Shown here in pieces: positions 37,492 to 47,613 of a stretch of 64,000 bases of DNA. Origin of the DNA: Vibrio aestuarianus (GTDB lineage Bacteria; Pseudomonadota; Gammaproteobacteria; Enterobacterales; Vibrionaceae); the NCBI RefSeq assembly GCF_012395185.1, contig NZ_JAAZTU010000019.1, positions 16,055 to 80,054 on the forward strand, given 5' to 3'. Made by a program: the position numbers and the translations under genes. The notes below the pieces were generated by a model. That model saw only the letters and a list, made by a program, of their open reading frames with translations, ran no database searches and had not been told where the DNA came from. The first letter of the stretch is position 1. Each line of letters opens with the position of its first letter.

Positions 37492-37684
37492 TGCATGCCT
37501 CGTTATTGTTATGCTTCCTTTGACTGTTGCCTGATCCTCAGTCAATAAGCAGTAAGCCTAGTGGCGCAATTCGACTTATTGAGGTGATTCAATCAAGTAG
37601 CAGCTTTTAATTCGCTTTTTATGATACTCTTGCTTTCCTCAACACGCCATGTAGTGATCGGTCTCTTTGTCACAAATTACACAA

Positions 37685-39049
37685 ATGAATAACAACGAAA
37701 TAAATAAGATTAATGTCAAATCACTGACTTACCATGTCGATCTCGCTCATCAATTGTTTTCTAAGATCGAACAACTCCCATGGGCAATGCTATTACGCTC
37801 CGGTTCAACATCTCACATCGATAGCCGCTTTGATATTCTAGTAGCGCAACCGATTGTGACGCTGACAACTCATGGTCATCGCACTACGATATGTGAGCCA
37901 GAATACCAGTATCATTCGCAACTTGACCCCTTTAAGCTAATCAGTCAATTGCAGAATCAGTACTTACCCGATATTGAAATTACTGAAGACTTGCCCTTTG
38001 TTGGTGGTGCATTAGGCTATTTTGCTTATGACTTGGGCAGACGAGTTGAACAACTTCCGACCATTGCAGAACATGATTTATCGGCACCGGATATGGCGGT
38101 TGGACTGTATCAATGGGCAGTCATTGTTGATCATCAAAAGCAAAGTGCTTGCGTTGTTGGTGTTGATGTTGAAAACGCTTGGCATTGGTTAAACCACCAA
38201 TCTTCACTAAATACCGACCATTTTGAGCTAACCTCACCATGGTGCTCAAATATGAACAAGCAACAATACCAAGGTAAGTTTGAGCAAATTCAACGCTATT
38301 TATTAGATGGCGACTGCTATCAAATTAATCTCGCGCAACGTTTTCAAGCAACTTACCAAGGCAATGAATGGCATGCTTACCAAAAGCTGGAGGCGGTTAA
38401 TTCAGCACCTTTTTCGGCATTCATCCGTCTTGCCGAATGTGCCATTATTAGTGTTTCCCCAGAACGATTTATGCAAGTCAAACAAGGCGTCATCGAGACC
38501 AAGCCAATTAAAGGCACACGTCCCCGCAATCATGACCCTAAAATAGATGCAGAAAATGCCAGCGAACTGGCTTGTGCAGAGAAAGATCAGGCAGAGAATC
38601 TGATGATCGTTGACTTGCTGCGCAATGATGTCGGGCGAGTCGCAAAGCCTGGAAGTGTGCATGTGCCAAAATTATTTGATATAGAGAGCTTTCCTGCGGT
38701 TCATCATTTAGTTAGCACCATTAGAGCGGAGCTCGCGAGCCAATATTCAGCGGCTGATTTATTAAGAGCCAGCTTCCCCGGTGGTTCTATTACTGGCGCA
38801 CCTAAAGTGCGCGCAATGGAGATTATTGAAGAGTTAGAGCCTCATCGCCGTAGCGCCTATTGCGGCAGTATTGGTTATATCAGTCGCCATGGGCAAATGG
38901 ATACAAGCATCACTATTCGTACTCTCGTGGCAGAAAATAACCAACTATATGTCTGGGCTGGCGGTGGCATTGTTGCTGATAGCCAATGGGAAGCGGAATA
39001 TCAAGAAACATTGGATAAACTCAGTCGCATCTTACCCATCCTTACTTAA
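37685..39049 (+). CDS. pabB: Aminodeoxychorismate synthase component I (PabB)
   Basis: Makes 4-amino-4-deoxychorismate from chorismate for p-aminobenzoate and folate. The 454-residue protein has the chorismate-binding core: SPERFMQVKQGVIETKPIKGTRPR, DLLRNDVGRVAKPGSVHVP, FPGGSITGAPKVRAMEIIEELEPHRR, YCGSIGYIS and YVWAGGGIVADS. The K in PIKGT is the mark of PabB-type rather than TrpE-type enzymes. An ATG at 37685 is preferred to the TTG at 37667, although neither has a clear ribosome site. It converges with the HqsK-like kinase, 14 bases apart. Confidence 0.92.
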   Translation: MNNNEINKINVKSLTYHVDLAHQLFSKIEQLPWAMLLRSGSTSHIDSRFDILVAQPIVTLTTHGHRTTICEPEYQYHSQLDPFKLISQLQNQYLPDIEITEDLPFVGGALGYFAYDLGRRVEQLPTIAEHDLSAPDMAVGLYQWAVIVDHQKQSACVVGVDVENAWHWLNHQSSLNTDHFELTSPWCSNMNKQQYQGKFEQIQRYLLDGDCYQINLAQRFQATYQGNEWHAYQKLEAVNSAPFSAFIRLAECAIISVSPERFMQVKQGVIETKPIKGTRPRNHDPKIDAENASELACAEKDQAENLMIVDLLRNDVGRVAKPGSVHVPKLFDIESFPAVHHLVSTIRAELASQYSAADLLRASFPGGSITGAPKVRAMEIIEELEPHRRSAYCGSIGYISRHGQMDTSITIRTLVAENNQLYVWAGGGIVADSQWEAEYQETLDKLSRILPILT

Positions 39050-39063
39050 AGTTTGCTCGTCCA

Positions 39064-40764
39064 TTAGCACAGCCATTTGATCAGCATTCGTTCAAGATCG
39101 TTGGCTGTGTATGGTTTAGTCAGAATATCGTCCATTCCGCATTGTAAACAACGCTCGCGCTCTTCTAACGTCGTTCCTGCCGTCAATGCAATAATCGGTA
39201 TAGAATATCCCTTTTCCCGTAACAATTGAGTAGCTTCAAATCCATCCATTTCTGGCATTCGACAATCCATAAAAATCAGGTCATAGGTATTACGCTGTGC
39301 CGCGTCTATAGCCTCAACCCCATTGGTAGTAATATCAGGTTGAATGTTCAGCATTTTTAACATTTGATTGATGATGATTTGATTCATTCGGATATCATCC
39401 ACCACTAAAATAGATCGAGAACTTAGCGGTATTGCATGCTCACTCGCTTGCGTCACAGACTCAAGTAACATTTGGCCACTGCAGGTTTGCAAAGGTAATG
39501 TAATAAAAAACTGGGTTCCTTCACCTTGTTCACTTTCAAACCAAAGTTCCCCTTCCATCAGTTCAACCAAGCTTTTGCAAATAGCAAGTCCTAGCCCAGT
39601 ACCTTCGAAATTACGTTTACTTGAACGATCTGCTTGCATAAAAGGATCAAATAAATTGGCATGAGCCGACTTTGGAATACCAACTCCCGTGTCACTGACT
39701 ATGATATTTAATTGCTTATTAACCCATTTAAGCGTTAATCGTACCTCACCTTGGTGGGTAAACTTGATTGCATTACCAATTAAATTGACCAGAACCTGTT
39801 TAAGTCTTTCCACATCACCAACCCACCACTGTGGAAAATCACTTTGCTTTTCGATTACAAAAGAGAGTCGTTTTTCTTGCGCTTTAGGCATTAATATACC
39901 CACCAGCGCTTGCTCAAAAACATTCCAATGAAACTGCGTTGGGATCAGTTGCATCATACCAGCATTCATTTTACTAAAATCAAGTAAGTCATTGATAATG
40001 ATCCGCAGCATATCGCCTGAATGCTTTAAATTGGCTAAGTAATCACACTGCTCTCGGTTCAATGGTGTATCGGCTAATAACTCTGCACTACCTAGTAAAC
40101 CATTAAGTGGGGTACGCAATTCATGGTTTATCATTGCTACAAATTCTTTGGTCGATTTTTCTGATTCTTCGGCACGCTTACGAGATTCTATATGGCGCGT
40201 CATGATCAGTTGCCGACTGATTGCACTGCACAGTAATTCACCCACTAACGCCATTTGGTTAATAATGAAGTCTCTTTCCACACTGTCGAATTTCACTTCG
40301 AAAATTAATCGACCGACATACTGTCGCTCAACAATAATTGGCACATAAAGATTATCTTGTTGCCAGCTAATGTCGTGCTGCTCAGAATCAATGGTTTTTA
40401 ACTGATCGTTGCCAAGTTCAAGACAACTTAAAGTAGGTAAGATTGAATGTGAAAATTGCAAATAGGTCGATTCAATCACTGAGCTTTCACTAAGTCGCTT
40501 GATGAACATGGCTAGCAGCGTGTCATCCAACGTTCGACTTAAGAAGGCTCGCCCAAAATAAATCAAGGTTTCGTCGATCTGCTCCTCAAATTCAAATTTT
40601 CGCAAATCACGCAATGATTTAATCTCGAGTTGTTTAAGCGCCAAATCAAGCCGTTGGTTCAATTGATACAAGTCGTAACTTTTCTGCTCAAGCAGCTTTT
40701 CAGCTTCTTTGCGAGCAGCAATTTCTCTCAATAATTTACGTTCTAATGGGCCATCGGTGCTCAT
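39064..40764 (-). CDS. H-NOX-associated hybrid histidine kinase (HqsK/HnoK-like)
   Basis: A 566-residue cytoplasmic hybrid kinase. An N-terminal coiled coil (about 5-60) and a GAF-like region (about 60-190) are followed by the DHp domain with H214 in FVAMINHELRTPLNG. The ATPase domain has NLIGNAIKFTH, DTGVGIP and GTGLGLAICKSLVELM. A C-terminal receiver has D500 in LIFMDCRMPEMDG. It lies 7 bases after the H-NOX gene. In V. harveyi and Shewanella such kinases are inhibited or switched by NO-bound H-NOX and pass phosphate to LuxU or to HnoB/C. The partner phosphotransfer protein is not in this window. Confidence 0.88.
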   Translation of the reverse strand: MSTDGPLERKLLREIAARKEAEKLLEQKSYDLYQLNQRLDLALKQLEIKSLRDLRKFEFEEQIDETLIYFGRAFLSRTLDDTLLAMFIKRLSESSVIESTYLQFSHSILPTLSCLELGNDQLKTIDSEQHDISWQQDNLYVPIIVERQYVGRLIFEVKFDSVERDFIINQMALVGELLCSAISRQLIMTRHIESRKRAEESEKSTKEFVAMINHELRTPLNGLLGSAELLADTPLNREQCDYLANLKHSGDMLRIIINDLLDFSKMNAGMMQLIPTQFHWNVFEQALVGILMPKAQEKRLSFVIEKQSDFPQWWVGDVERLKQVLVNLIGNAIKFTHQGEVRLTLKWVNKQLNIIVSDTGVGIPKSAHANLFDPFMQADRSSKRNFEGTGLGLAICKSLVELMEGELWFESEQGEGTQFFITLPLQTCSGQMLLESVTQASEHAIPLSSRSILVVDDIRMNQIIINQMLKMLNIQPDITTNGVEAIDAAQRNTYDLIFMDCRMPEMDGFEATQLLREKGYSIPIIALTAGTTLEERERCLQCGMDDILTKPYTANDLERMLIKWLC

Positions 40765-40771
40765 AATGCCA

Positions 40772-41311
40772 TCAACTCAACATCACAGTAAAACGAACAT
40801 GACTGCTATCAGCATTTTGCGATTGCATTTCGATTACAACGCTTTGATTAAAGTAATCTGCACACCCTTCAATTAGCCCTAAGCACACATGCGCCATACA
40901 ACGAGCACTTTTATAGTCGAAAATCAGCTCTGTTTGGCTTTCATTCATAAATTCAAATTTAGGTGGTTTTGCTTCAGGATAGAGTTTTTTTACCTCAATA
41001 TGGATATAATCTTCAACATGACGAATGAACTGAAAGCAAGTATCACATTGAAACAAGCTTGCATTCGATGGAAGTGAAGCATATAAATTTTTGAAAACAT
41101 ACTCGCCAAAGACGCGTTGTAACTCTTCTGCAGATACACCTGTCATTTTACTCAGCTCAATAATTAATTTGACTAACGCACGGTGATCATAGCTACCCAC
41201 TGATGTATATATCCCCGAATCATCAGAACGTTCCAGCACTTCATCTAATACTTCGAGGCCAAATTTCGTTTCCACTAATTCCATAAATTCAGTAAAAATA
41301 ATTCCTTTCAT
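40772..41311 (-). CDS. hnoX: H-NOX haem nitric-oxide sensor
   Basis: A 179-residue haem-binding domain protein that senses NO through ferrous haem. The proximal histidine is H104 (IHIEVKKLYPEAKPP, with the conserved Pro 12 residues later). The propionate-binding YxSxR motif is Y133-K-S135-A-R137. Several cysteines (C89, C92, C138, C143) may build the zinc site seen in other H-NOX proteins. AAGGAT precedes the ATG. The following gene is its kinase partner, so the pair forms a NO-sensing input, probably to quorum sensing or biofilm control. Confidence 0.93.
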   Translation of the reverse strand: MKGIIFTEFMELVETKFGLEVLDEVLERSDDSGIYTSVGSYDHRALVKLIIELSKMTGVSAEELQRVFGEYVFKNLYASLPSNASLFQCDTCFQFIRHVEDYIHIEVKKLYPEAKPPKFEFMNESQTELIFDYKSARCMAHVCLGLIEGCADYFNQSVVIEMQSQNADSSHVRFTVMLS

Positions 41312-41482
41312 TGCGATATCCTTGGGTTAATCTAATTAAAGCATGAGCTATAAAATACGTAATTTCAAATAACAGATATTCTAAATTATCAACAGGCTAA
41401 CTCTTTTATCCTATGATTAATTGTAGTGTTAATAACTATGCTTAGGTGCATGTCATCTACTATCGCTTGCAAGGGAGAAATT

Positions 41483-42088
41483 GTGTTCAAGCTAACTAAA
41501 ATCGATTTCATTCAAAGCTTTCAACTTAATCGACCTGTGGGATACCATGCTGAATCACTACAAAGAGTGGCTCACCTCTCCTCATCATCTCTACGACGAG
41601 CATCAGTATTGGTTGGTTTTGTTGAGCGTGAAGCAGGGTTATATGTGGTGTTAACAAAACGCGCAGCTCATTTAAAACATCATCCTGGACAAATCAGTTT
41701 CCCAGGAGGCAAATATGAAGAATGGGATCACTCGTTATACCAAACCGCGATACGAGAAGCAGAAGAAGAAACGGGTATAAAAGCCAGTCAGATCGAAATT
41801 TTGGGGCATTTGCCAGAACTGGTTACCGTCAGCAAATTTTCTGTCACACCTGTCGTGGCGTTTATCCAACCAGATTATCAAGCCAAATTAGACGATAACG
41901 AGGTCGAAGAGTTGTTTGAAGTGCCAGCTAATTATTTATTCGATCGCACAAAATTATACAGTGGACTGTTTCAAGTGAAAAACCAAGCACACCGTGTGTT
42001 TGCCATCCCATACCAACAACATTTCATATGGGGTATGACCGCGCAAATTATCCAAGCGTTACAAACTCATATCATTTCACCCACTTAA
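41483..42088 (+). CDS. nudL: NUDIX CoA pyrophosphatase (NudL-like)
   Basis: Hydrolyses coenzyme A and its derivatives to 3',5'-ADP and phosphopantetheine. The 201-residue protein has the CoA-specific LLTKRAAHLKHHPGQISFPGGK-like element (VVLTKRAAHLKHHPGQISF) directly before the NUDIX box GGK...AIREAEEETGI. The start is GTG at 41483 with AAGGGAG 6 bases upstream; the frame opens further to 41426, but there is no ribosome site there. The gene stands alone. Confidence 0.86.
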   Translation: MFKLTKIDFIQSFQLNRPVGYHAESLQRVAHLSSSSLRRASVLVGFVEREAGLYVVLTKRAAHLKHHPGQISFPGGKYEEWDHSLYQTAIREAEEETGIKASQIEILGHLPELVTVSKFSVTPVVAFIQPDYQAKLDDNEVEELFEVPANYLFDRTKLYSGLFQVKNQAHRVFAIPYQQHFIWGMTAQIIQALQTHIISPT

Positions 42089-42375
42089 TCTCACTCATTA
42101 GTTTACCCAAACAATCACATTGTCTTTACCGATTAGCATACTAGTAATCTTCTAGCGTGAAAAATGTTAATCAAACATCATTTCCGATAACTTTTACCAA
42201 TCCATTCCATTAACAATCCTCACATGTAGCACGCCATTTTCGTGATCAAAAATTGGTTTTTGATATATCATTCAATAAGCTCGAGCGTTACATGATTTAG
42301 ATCTATTTTTCTTATGAGAAAATTATGCAAAATGCCCGCGACTTATTTCCTGTTCCCAAAAATGAGTAACACAAA

Positions 42376-43629
42376 ATGAATAACACAACTACGGCAACTT
42401 CTGCCGCACAATCGTCTAGCAAGTGGACTTACAAAGATTTCACTTGGTGTCTTTCCCTCTTTGGTACAGCAGTTGGTGCTGGTGTACTCTTCCTTCCAAT
42501 TAAAGCTGGTGCTGGTGGTTTTTGGCCATTAGTTATCTTAGCCCTAATTGCTGCACCAATGACTTGGTTTGCGCATAAAGGTCTAGCACGCTTCGTCCTT
42601 TCTGCAAAAAGTGTTGATGCAGATATCACAGATACAGTAGAAGAACATTTTGGTAAAACTGGCGCAAACCTTATCACTTTCGCTTACTTTTTCGCCATCT
42701 ACCCTATTGTTCTTATCTATGGTGTGGGCATCACCAACACTGTGGATTCTTTCCTTGTAAACCAAGTCGGCATGGAATCGATTCCTCGTTGGCTGCTGTC
42801 TGGCGCACTGATTGCCGCTATGACTGCAGGCGTAGTATTTGGTAAAGAGTTGATGCTAAAAGCAACATCAGCCATGGTTTATCCATTGGTGTTGGTTTTA
42901 TTAGCACTATCGTTCTACCTGATTCCAGAATGGAACACTTCAATGATCGAAGTCGCACCTGACTGGTCTGCAATGCCAACTATTGTTTGGTTAGCAATTC
43001 CAATCATCGTGTTTTCTTTCAACCACAGTCCAATTATCAGTCAGTTCTCTAAAGAACAACGTTTGCAATACGGTGACAATGCAGTGAAAAAAACTGACAT
43101 GATCACTGGTGGTGCAGCAATGATGCTGATGGGCTTTGTGATGTTCTTCGTATTCTCAGTGGTTCTTTCTCTATCACCAGAGCAATTAGCTTTAGCAAAA
43201 GAACAAAACATATCTGTTCTTTCTTACTTAGCGAACATCCACGAGTCTCCAATGATTTCTTACATGGGTCCTCTCGTTGCTTTCGCGGCAATCACATCAA
43301 GCTACTTTGGTCACTTCCTAGGTGCTCATGAAGGTTTAGTTGGTCTGATTAAGTCTCGCTCTAATAGCTCTGTTAGCAAAATTGAAAAAATGTCACTGAT
43401 TTTCATCGTGTTGACAACATGGGTTGTAGCTATTGTTAACCCAAGTATCCTTGGCATGATCGAAACCATGGGTGCACCAATGATCGCTGGTATCTTATTC
43501 CTATTGCCTATCTTTGCTATGCATAAAGTTCCAGCAATGGCTAAGTACAAGACTTCAGCACCAGTACAGATTTTCACAACTATCTGTGGTCTTGCTGCGA
43601 TTAGTTCTGTAATCTACGGCGCTCTTTAA
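42376..43629 (+). CDS. sdaC: Serine transporter SdaC-like (HAAAP family)
   Basis: A 417-residue inner-membrane proton/serine symporter with 11 hydrophobic segments. The N-terminal FTWCLSLFGTAVGAGVLFLPI and central IIVFSFNHSPIISQFSKEQR are characteristic of SdaC/DlsT. It supplies serine to the deaminase encoded next. It starts after a 287-base region with promoter potential and is followed by a hairpin at 43700-43727. Confidence 0.92.
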   Translation: MNNTTTATSAAQSSSKWTYKDFTWCLSLFGTAVGAGVLFLPIKAGAGGFWPLVILALIAAPMTWFAHKGLARFVLSAKSVDADITDTVEEHFGKTGANLITFAYFFAIYPIVLIYGVGITNTVDSFLVNQVGMESIPRWLLSGALIAAMTAGVVFGKELMLKATSAMVYPLVLVLLALSFYLIPEWNTSMIEVAPDWSAMPTIVWLAIPIIVFSFNHSPIISQFSKEQRLQYGDNAVKKTDMITGGAAMMLMGFVMFFVFSVVLSLSPEQLALAKEQNISVLSYLANIHESPMISYMGPLVAFAAITSSYFGHFLGAHEGLVGLIKSRSNSSVSKIEKMSLIFIVLTTWVVAIVNPSILGMIETMGAPMIAGILFLLPIFAMHKVPAMAKYKTSAPVQIFTTICGLAAISSVIYGAL

Positions 43630-43699
43630 TCTGGTGTATTGGCTTCGACTACTGAAGACAATGACTTTGATAACTGAATACAGAATATAACAATAATAA

Positions 43700-43727
43700 G
43701 AAGCCTCCCTCTCTGATAGGGGGGCTT
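43700..43727 (+). terminator. Hairpin between sdaC and sdaA
   Basis: AAGCCTCCC (43701-43709) pairs with GGGGGGCTT (43719-43727), followed by ACTTTTG, a weak T-tract. It lies 18 bases before sdaA and is probably a partial terminator or an RNA-stability element within the operon. Confidence 0.55.
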
Positions 43728-43745
43728 ACTTTTGAGGTAATCGAT

Positions 43746-45107
43746 ATGATTAGTGTATTTGATATCTATAAAATCGGTGTTGGTCCTTCAAGCTCACACA
43801 CAGTGGGACCAATGAAAGCGGGTAAAGAATTTATTGATGATTTACGTTCAATGGGAAAATTGCGCGACATCACTAAAATCACCGTGGACGTTTATGGTTC
43901 ATTATCACTGACAGGGAAAGGTCACCACACCGATATTGCTATCATCATGGGTCTTGCTGGTAATACCCCTGAGAAAGTCGATATAGATACAATTCCAAGC
44001 TTTATTGCTCGTGTTGAAGAAACAGAGCGCCTTCCTGTTGGCATGCACTGCCACACCGTATCATTTCCTAAAGATGGTGGAATGAATTTCCACAAAACTA
44101 ACTTGTCTTTGCATGAAAATGGTATGCAGATCCACGCGTGGATTGATGACGAAGTGGCTTACTCGAAAACTTATTACTCGATCGGTGGTGGTTTCATCGT
44201 TGATGAAGAGAATTTTGGTAAAGAGAAAGAAAACCCAATCAAAGTTCCGTATGTGTTTACCAGTGCAGAAGAACTGATGAACCAATGTAAGGACAGTGGT
44301 CTTTCCATCAGCACTCTGGTCATGGCGAATGAAAAAGCATTGCACTCTGATGAAGAAGTTCGCACCTATTTTGCTAACATTTGGAAAACCATGCGCGAGT
44401 GTATGGATCGTGGTATGAATACCGAAGGAATTTTGCCTGGTCCTCTGCGCGTTCCTCGTCGTGCCGCTGCGCTTCGTCAACAATTAATGACGTCAGAAAA
44501 AACGACCAACGATCCAATGGCGGTTGTTGACTGGGTTAATATGTACGCCTTTGCAGTCAATGAAGAAAATGCAGCGGGTGGTCGTGTCGTAACAGCGCCA
44601 ACCAATGGTGCTTGTGGCATTATCCCTGCCGTTTTAGCGTATTACGATAAATTCATTCAAACTGTTACCGAGAAAGATTACATCCGTTACTTCGCCGCTT
44701 CAGGCGCTATCGGTGGTCTATACAAGCGTAATGCTTCAATTTCTGGAGCGGAAGTGGGCTGTCAGGGTGAAGTGGGTGTGGCATGTTCTATGGCAGCAGC
44801 AGGTCTTGCTGAGCTGATGGGCGGTAGCCCTGAGCAAGTATGTATGGCAGCAGAAATTGCAATGGAACATAACCTTGGCCTAACCTGTGACCCTGTTGCA
44901 GGTCAAGTGCAAGTCCCTTGTATTGAACGTAATGGTATTGCTGCAGTTAAGTCTATTAACTCAACACGTATGGCGCTTCGTCGTTCTTCAGCCCCCCGTG
45001 TCTCACTTGATAAAGTTATCGAGACGATGCTGGAAACCGGTAAAGACATGAATGCTAAATACCGTGAAACCTCACAAGGTGGTTTGGCTATTAAAGTCGT
45101 GTGCTAG
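43746..45107 (+). CDS. sdaA: L-serine ammonia-lyase (iron-sulfur)
   Basis: Deaminates L-serine to pyruvate and ammonia. The 453-residue protein has the beta domain with [16 protein letters not shown] and the alpha domain with [41 protein letters not shown] segments, and the catalytic-cluster cysteines in [18 protein letters not shown] and [23 protein letters not shown] precedes the ATG. With SdaC it forms the serine uptake and breakdown unit. Confidence 0.94.
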   Translation: MISVFDIYKIGVGPSSSHTVGPMKAGKEFIDDLRSMGKLRDITKITVDVYGSLSLTGKGHHTDIAIIMGLAGNTPEKVDIDTIPSFIARVEETERLPVGMHCHTVSFPKDGGMNFHKTNLSLHENGMQIHAWIDDEVAYSKTYYSIGGGFIVDEENFGKEKENPIKVPYVFTSAEELMNQCKDSGLSISTLVMANEKALHSDEEVRTYFANIWKTMRECMDRGMNTEGILPGPLRVPRRAAALRQQLMTSEKTTNDPMAVVDWVNMYAFAVNEENAAGGRVVTAPTNGACGIIPAVLAYYDKFIQTVTEKDYIRYFAASGAIGGLYKRNASISGAEVGCQGEVGVACSMAAAGLAELMGGSPEQVCMAAEIAMEHNLGLTCDPVAGQVQVPCIERNGIAAVKSINSTRMALRRSSAPRVSLDKVIETMLETGKDMNAKYRETSQGGLAIKVVC

Positions 45108-45122
45108 ACACTCTATCTATGT

Positions 45123-45162
45123 AAAAAGAAACCCAAGCATTCTTGCTTGGGTTTCTTTTTTA
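45123..45162. terminator. Bidirectional terminator between sdaA and queD
   Basis: Arms of 17 bases (45123-45139 and 45144-45160) pair perfectly around a 4-base loop, with A and T runs at both ends. Confidence 0.92.
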
Positions 45163-45173
45163 CCACTAAAACA

Positions 45174-45533
45174 TTAGCCTTTATAGATACAACCAGCAGT
45201 ACACGTTTCTTTAATCTCTACCTTACTTAATAGTGGGAGTGCAGGTTTCAATTGTTGCCAAATCCATTGTGCTAACACTTCGCTGGTTGGATTCTCGAGT
45301 CCTTCGATATCGTTCAAGTAATAGTGATCCAAACGATCATAAATAGGCTTAAATGCGGCTTTTATTTCCGCAAAGTCAACAACCCATCCTGTATGCGGGT
45401 TTACCTCCCCTTCTACATACAGACGAACTAAGAAAGAGTGCCCGTGCAAGCGACCACATTTATGTCCTTCAGGTACATGTGGTAAATGATGAGCTGCTTC
45501 AAACATAAACTCTTTATATAATTCTGTTTTCAT
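45174..45533 (-). CDS. queD: 6-carboxy-5,6,7,8-tetrahydropterin synthase QueD
   Basis: Second enzyme of queuosine biosynthesis, converting dihydroneopterin triphosphate to carboxytetrahydropterin. It has 119 residues. The zinc histidines lie in [28 protein letters not shown] order (H in AAHHLP, then HGHS), with the catalytic Cys in HKCGRLHGH and the family [22 protein letters not shown] and late [12 protein letters not shown]. It is monocistronic. Confidence 0.93.
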   Translation of the reverse strand: MKTELYKEFMFEAAHHLPHVPEGHKCGRLHGHSFLVRLYVEGEVNPHTGWVVDFAEIKAAFKPIYDRLDHYYLNDIEGLENPTSEVLAQWIWQQLKPALPLLSKVEIKETCTAGCIYKG

Positions 45534-45826
45534 CTTGATTCTCTGGCTTTAGAAAGACACGCAATACTAAGTAATAAGGCCTAATGACACAAGTTCACCT
45601 TAATATTAATCTCCAGCAATACAGTTAAACTGAACTTTAAAATGGTTATTTCATGTTAGCTGCCAGAAAAATGGCTTTAATGTCAAAAGCTTGATAAGAC
45701 AAGTGCAATATCGCAGATACAAAACCATAATTTGTCTAAGGTCACACTCCCTAAACTACTACTTTTGCAGTAGTTGCAATTAACGCTATATTTACATTGC
45801 CTTTAACTTATAACTATAAAATTATC

Positions 45827-47458
45827 ATGAACTCAACAATAACGTCTAAATTACTCTTAACCCTCATCTCTGTTTTTGCGGTTGTATTGGCCGTATCAAC
45901 AACTTATCAATATACCCAACAACGGGATCTGCTCAATTCAGTGCTCAGTGAACAACTGCATGATAAAGCCAGCAACTATTTTGATAGCCTTAATATGATG
46001 ATGATCACAGGGACTATGGCGCAAAAAGAAACCTTGCGCCAAAAAGCCTTAGCGCAAGACGGCATTGAACAAGTCCGAGTATTACGCGCGGACGCGGTAA
46101 GCAAACTCTACGGACCTGGACAAGAAAATCAAAAACCACTTGATGATATTGATAGACGTGCACTCAGCGGTGAAACCATTATAGAACCAATTAGCGCCGA
46201 TTGGGGTAAAGGATTAGTCGTTGCGCTACCAATGAAGTCAAGCAGCGATTACCGGGGAACCAATTGTGTTGCCTGCCATATGGCTGAGGAGGGTACTGTG
46301 TTAGGTGCCATTCGTCTTGAATATAACTTAAGCCATGTCAACCAGATGATGAGCAAGCATACCGTTATCGCGGTTGGTATCATGGCCTCTATTGCTTTTG
46401 TTGGTTTTATCATTACCCTCGCCTTGATCCGAAAAATAATTGTACGGCCTATCCAAAAAACGTCACGATTCATGTGTAGCGTGAGTAAAAGTAAAGACTT
46501 GTCTCAACGTTTAAGCGACGATAGAACCGATGAACTCGGTCAACTTGCCCAATCAATTAATTCCCTGATGGATACCGTTTCCGACAGCTTAGTCAAAGTG
46601 CAAGACACCTCCCATTCACTCGCAGAGTCTGCAAATAAATTGACAGATGTAGCACAAGTCACCGACCAAGCAGCAGATAACCAACAACGTGAAACCTCTG
46701 ATGTACAGATCAACATTGAGGAAATGCAATCTCAACAGCAACAAGTTGAACAAGCAACTATCGATGCATCAACATTAATTAAACACACTGCGAGTGTCGC
46801 GCAGCAAAGTGCTCAACAAGCTCATGTGGCAAGTGAAGACATCAAAGGTCTAGTCGGTGATATCGAATCTGTTAGGCACAAAATATCCGAACTAAACGGC
46901 CAAACCGGACAAGTTTCCTCAATTCTCGAAACCATTAAAGGCATCGCAGAACAAACCAATTTACTGGCTCTCAATGCAGCCATTGAAGCTGCTCGTGCTG
47001 GGGAGCAAGGGCGTGGGTTCGCGGTCGTTGCCGATGAAGTACGTCAACTCGCCTCTCGAACTGCAGAAGCGACAGGGAGTATCGAGCAAATTATCGCACA
47101 ATTTAAACATAACAGTGACGCCTCCCTTTCATCGGTTGATTCTGTCTGCTCACAAGCGCATAAACGCTCAACCGAAGTCGAAGAACTCTCTTCCACTATG
47201 ACAAATGTCGTTGCAGAGATGGAACAAGTACTGGTTCACGCCACTTCGATTCAAGAACAAACTCGAACAACCACACAAGTTAGCCAAGACGTACAAGGCA
47301 AAATTGAAATTATCACACGCCATGCCGACGATACCTCTCAATCGGCCACACAAACTCGCGAGATCAGTGTTGATTTAGAACAGCTTTCACAACGTTTAGA
47401 AACATTAATGAATCAATTTACCCTTTCAACGAAGAATTCTTCGTCTAATCGACAATAA
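45827..47458 (+). CDS. Methyl-accepting chemotaxis protein with periplasmic c-type haem motif
   Basis: A 543-residue receptor. TM1 lies at about 8-24. The periplasmic domain (about 28-178) carries CVACH at residues 147-151 (bases 46265-46279). TM2 lies at about 179-200 and HAMP at about 202-255. The signalling hairpin has the tip [20 protein letters not shown]. The CxxCH with the preceding domain size resembles haem-binding PAS-like sensors of other proteobacterial receptors, so this one may sense redox state, oxygen or NO. The ATG at 45827 was chosen; an in-frame TTG at 45797 only adds a hydrophilic end. Confidence 0.88.
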   Translation: MNSTITSKLLLTLISVFAVVLAVSTTYQYTQQRDLLNSVLSEQLHDKASNYFDSLNMMMITGTMAQKETLRQKALAQDGIEQVRVLRADAVSKLYGPGQENQKPLDDIDRRALSGETIIEPISADWGKGLVVALPMKSSSDYRGTNCVACHMAEEGTVLGAIRLEYNLSHVNQMMSKHTVIAVGIMASIAFVGFIITLALIRKIIVRPIQKTSRFMCSVSKSKDLSQRLSDDRTDELGQLAQSINSLMDTVSDSLVKVQDTSHSLAESANKLTDVAQVTDQAADNQQRETSDVQINIEEMQSQQQQVEQATIDASTLIKHTASVAQQSAQQAHVASEDIKGLVGDIESVRHKISELNGQTGQVSSILETIKGIAEQTNLLALNAAIEAARAGEQGRGFAVVADEVRQLASRTAEATGSIEQIIAQFKHNSDASLSSVDSVCSQAHKRSTEVEELSSTMTNVVAEMEQVLVHATSIQEQTRTTTQVSQDVQGKIEIITRHADDTSQSATQTREISVDLEQLSQRLETLMNQFTLSTKNSSSNRQ

Positions 47459-47516
47459 AGGTTGATGCTAGCGAATTGACAGGTAATATGTGCCATTGAA
47501 TTAAAAAAGTAATAAG

Positions 47517-47582
47517 CAACCCAATGTTTAGCTTGTTTTTCGTTCGTTTCTTAAAGTGAAAACACGTTTGAATATTGGGTTG
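47517..47582 (+). promoter_or_regulatory. Inverted repeat in the asnS leader
   Basis: CAACCCAAT (47517-47525) and ATTGGGTTG (47574-47582) can pair across a 48-base loop, followed by AGTTTTTA. It ends 31 bases before the asnS start and might act as an attenuator. Evidence is only the pairing. Confidence 0.3.
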
Positions 47583-47613
47583 AGTTTTTACCTCAATGGA
47601 GACTATACCTAAC

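Noticed and set aside
44061..44483. 140-codon minus-strand frame inside sdaA
   Set aside because: Shadow of a strongly conserved gene; the protein resembles nothing and has no start signals.
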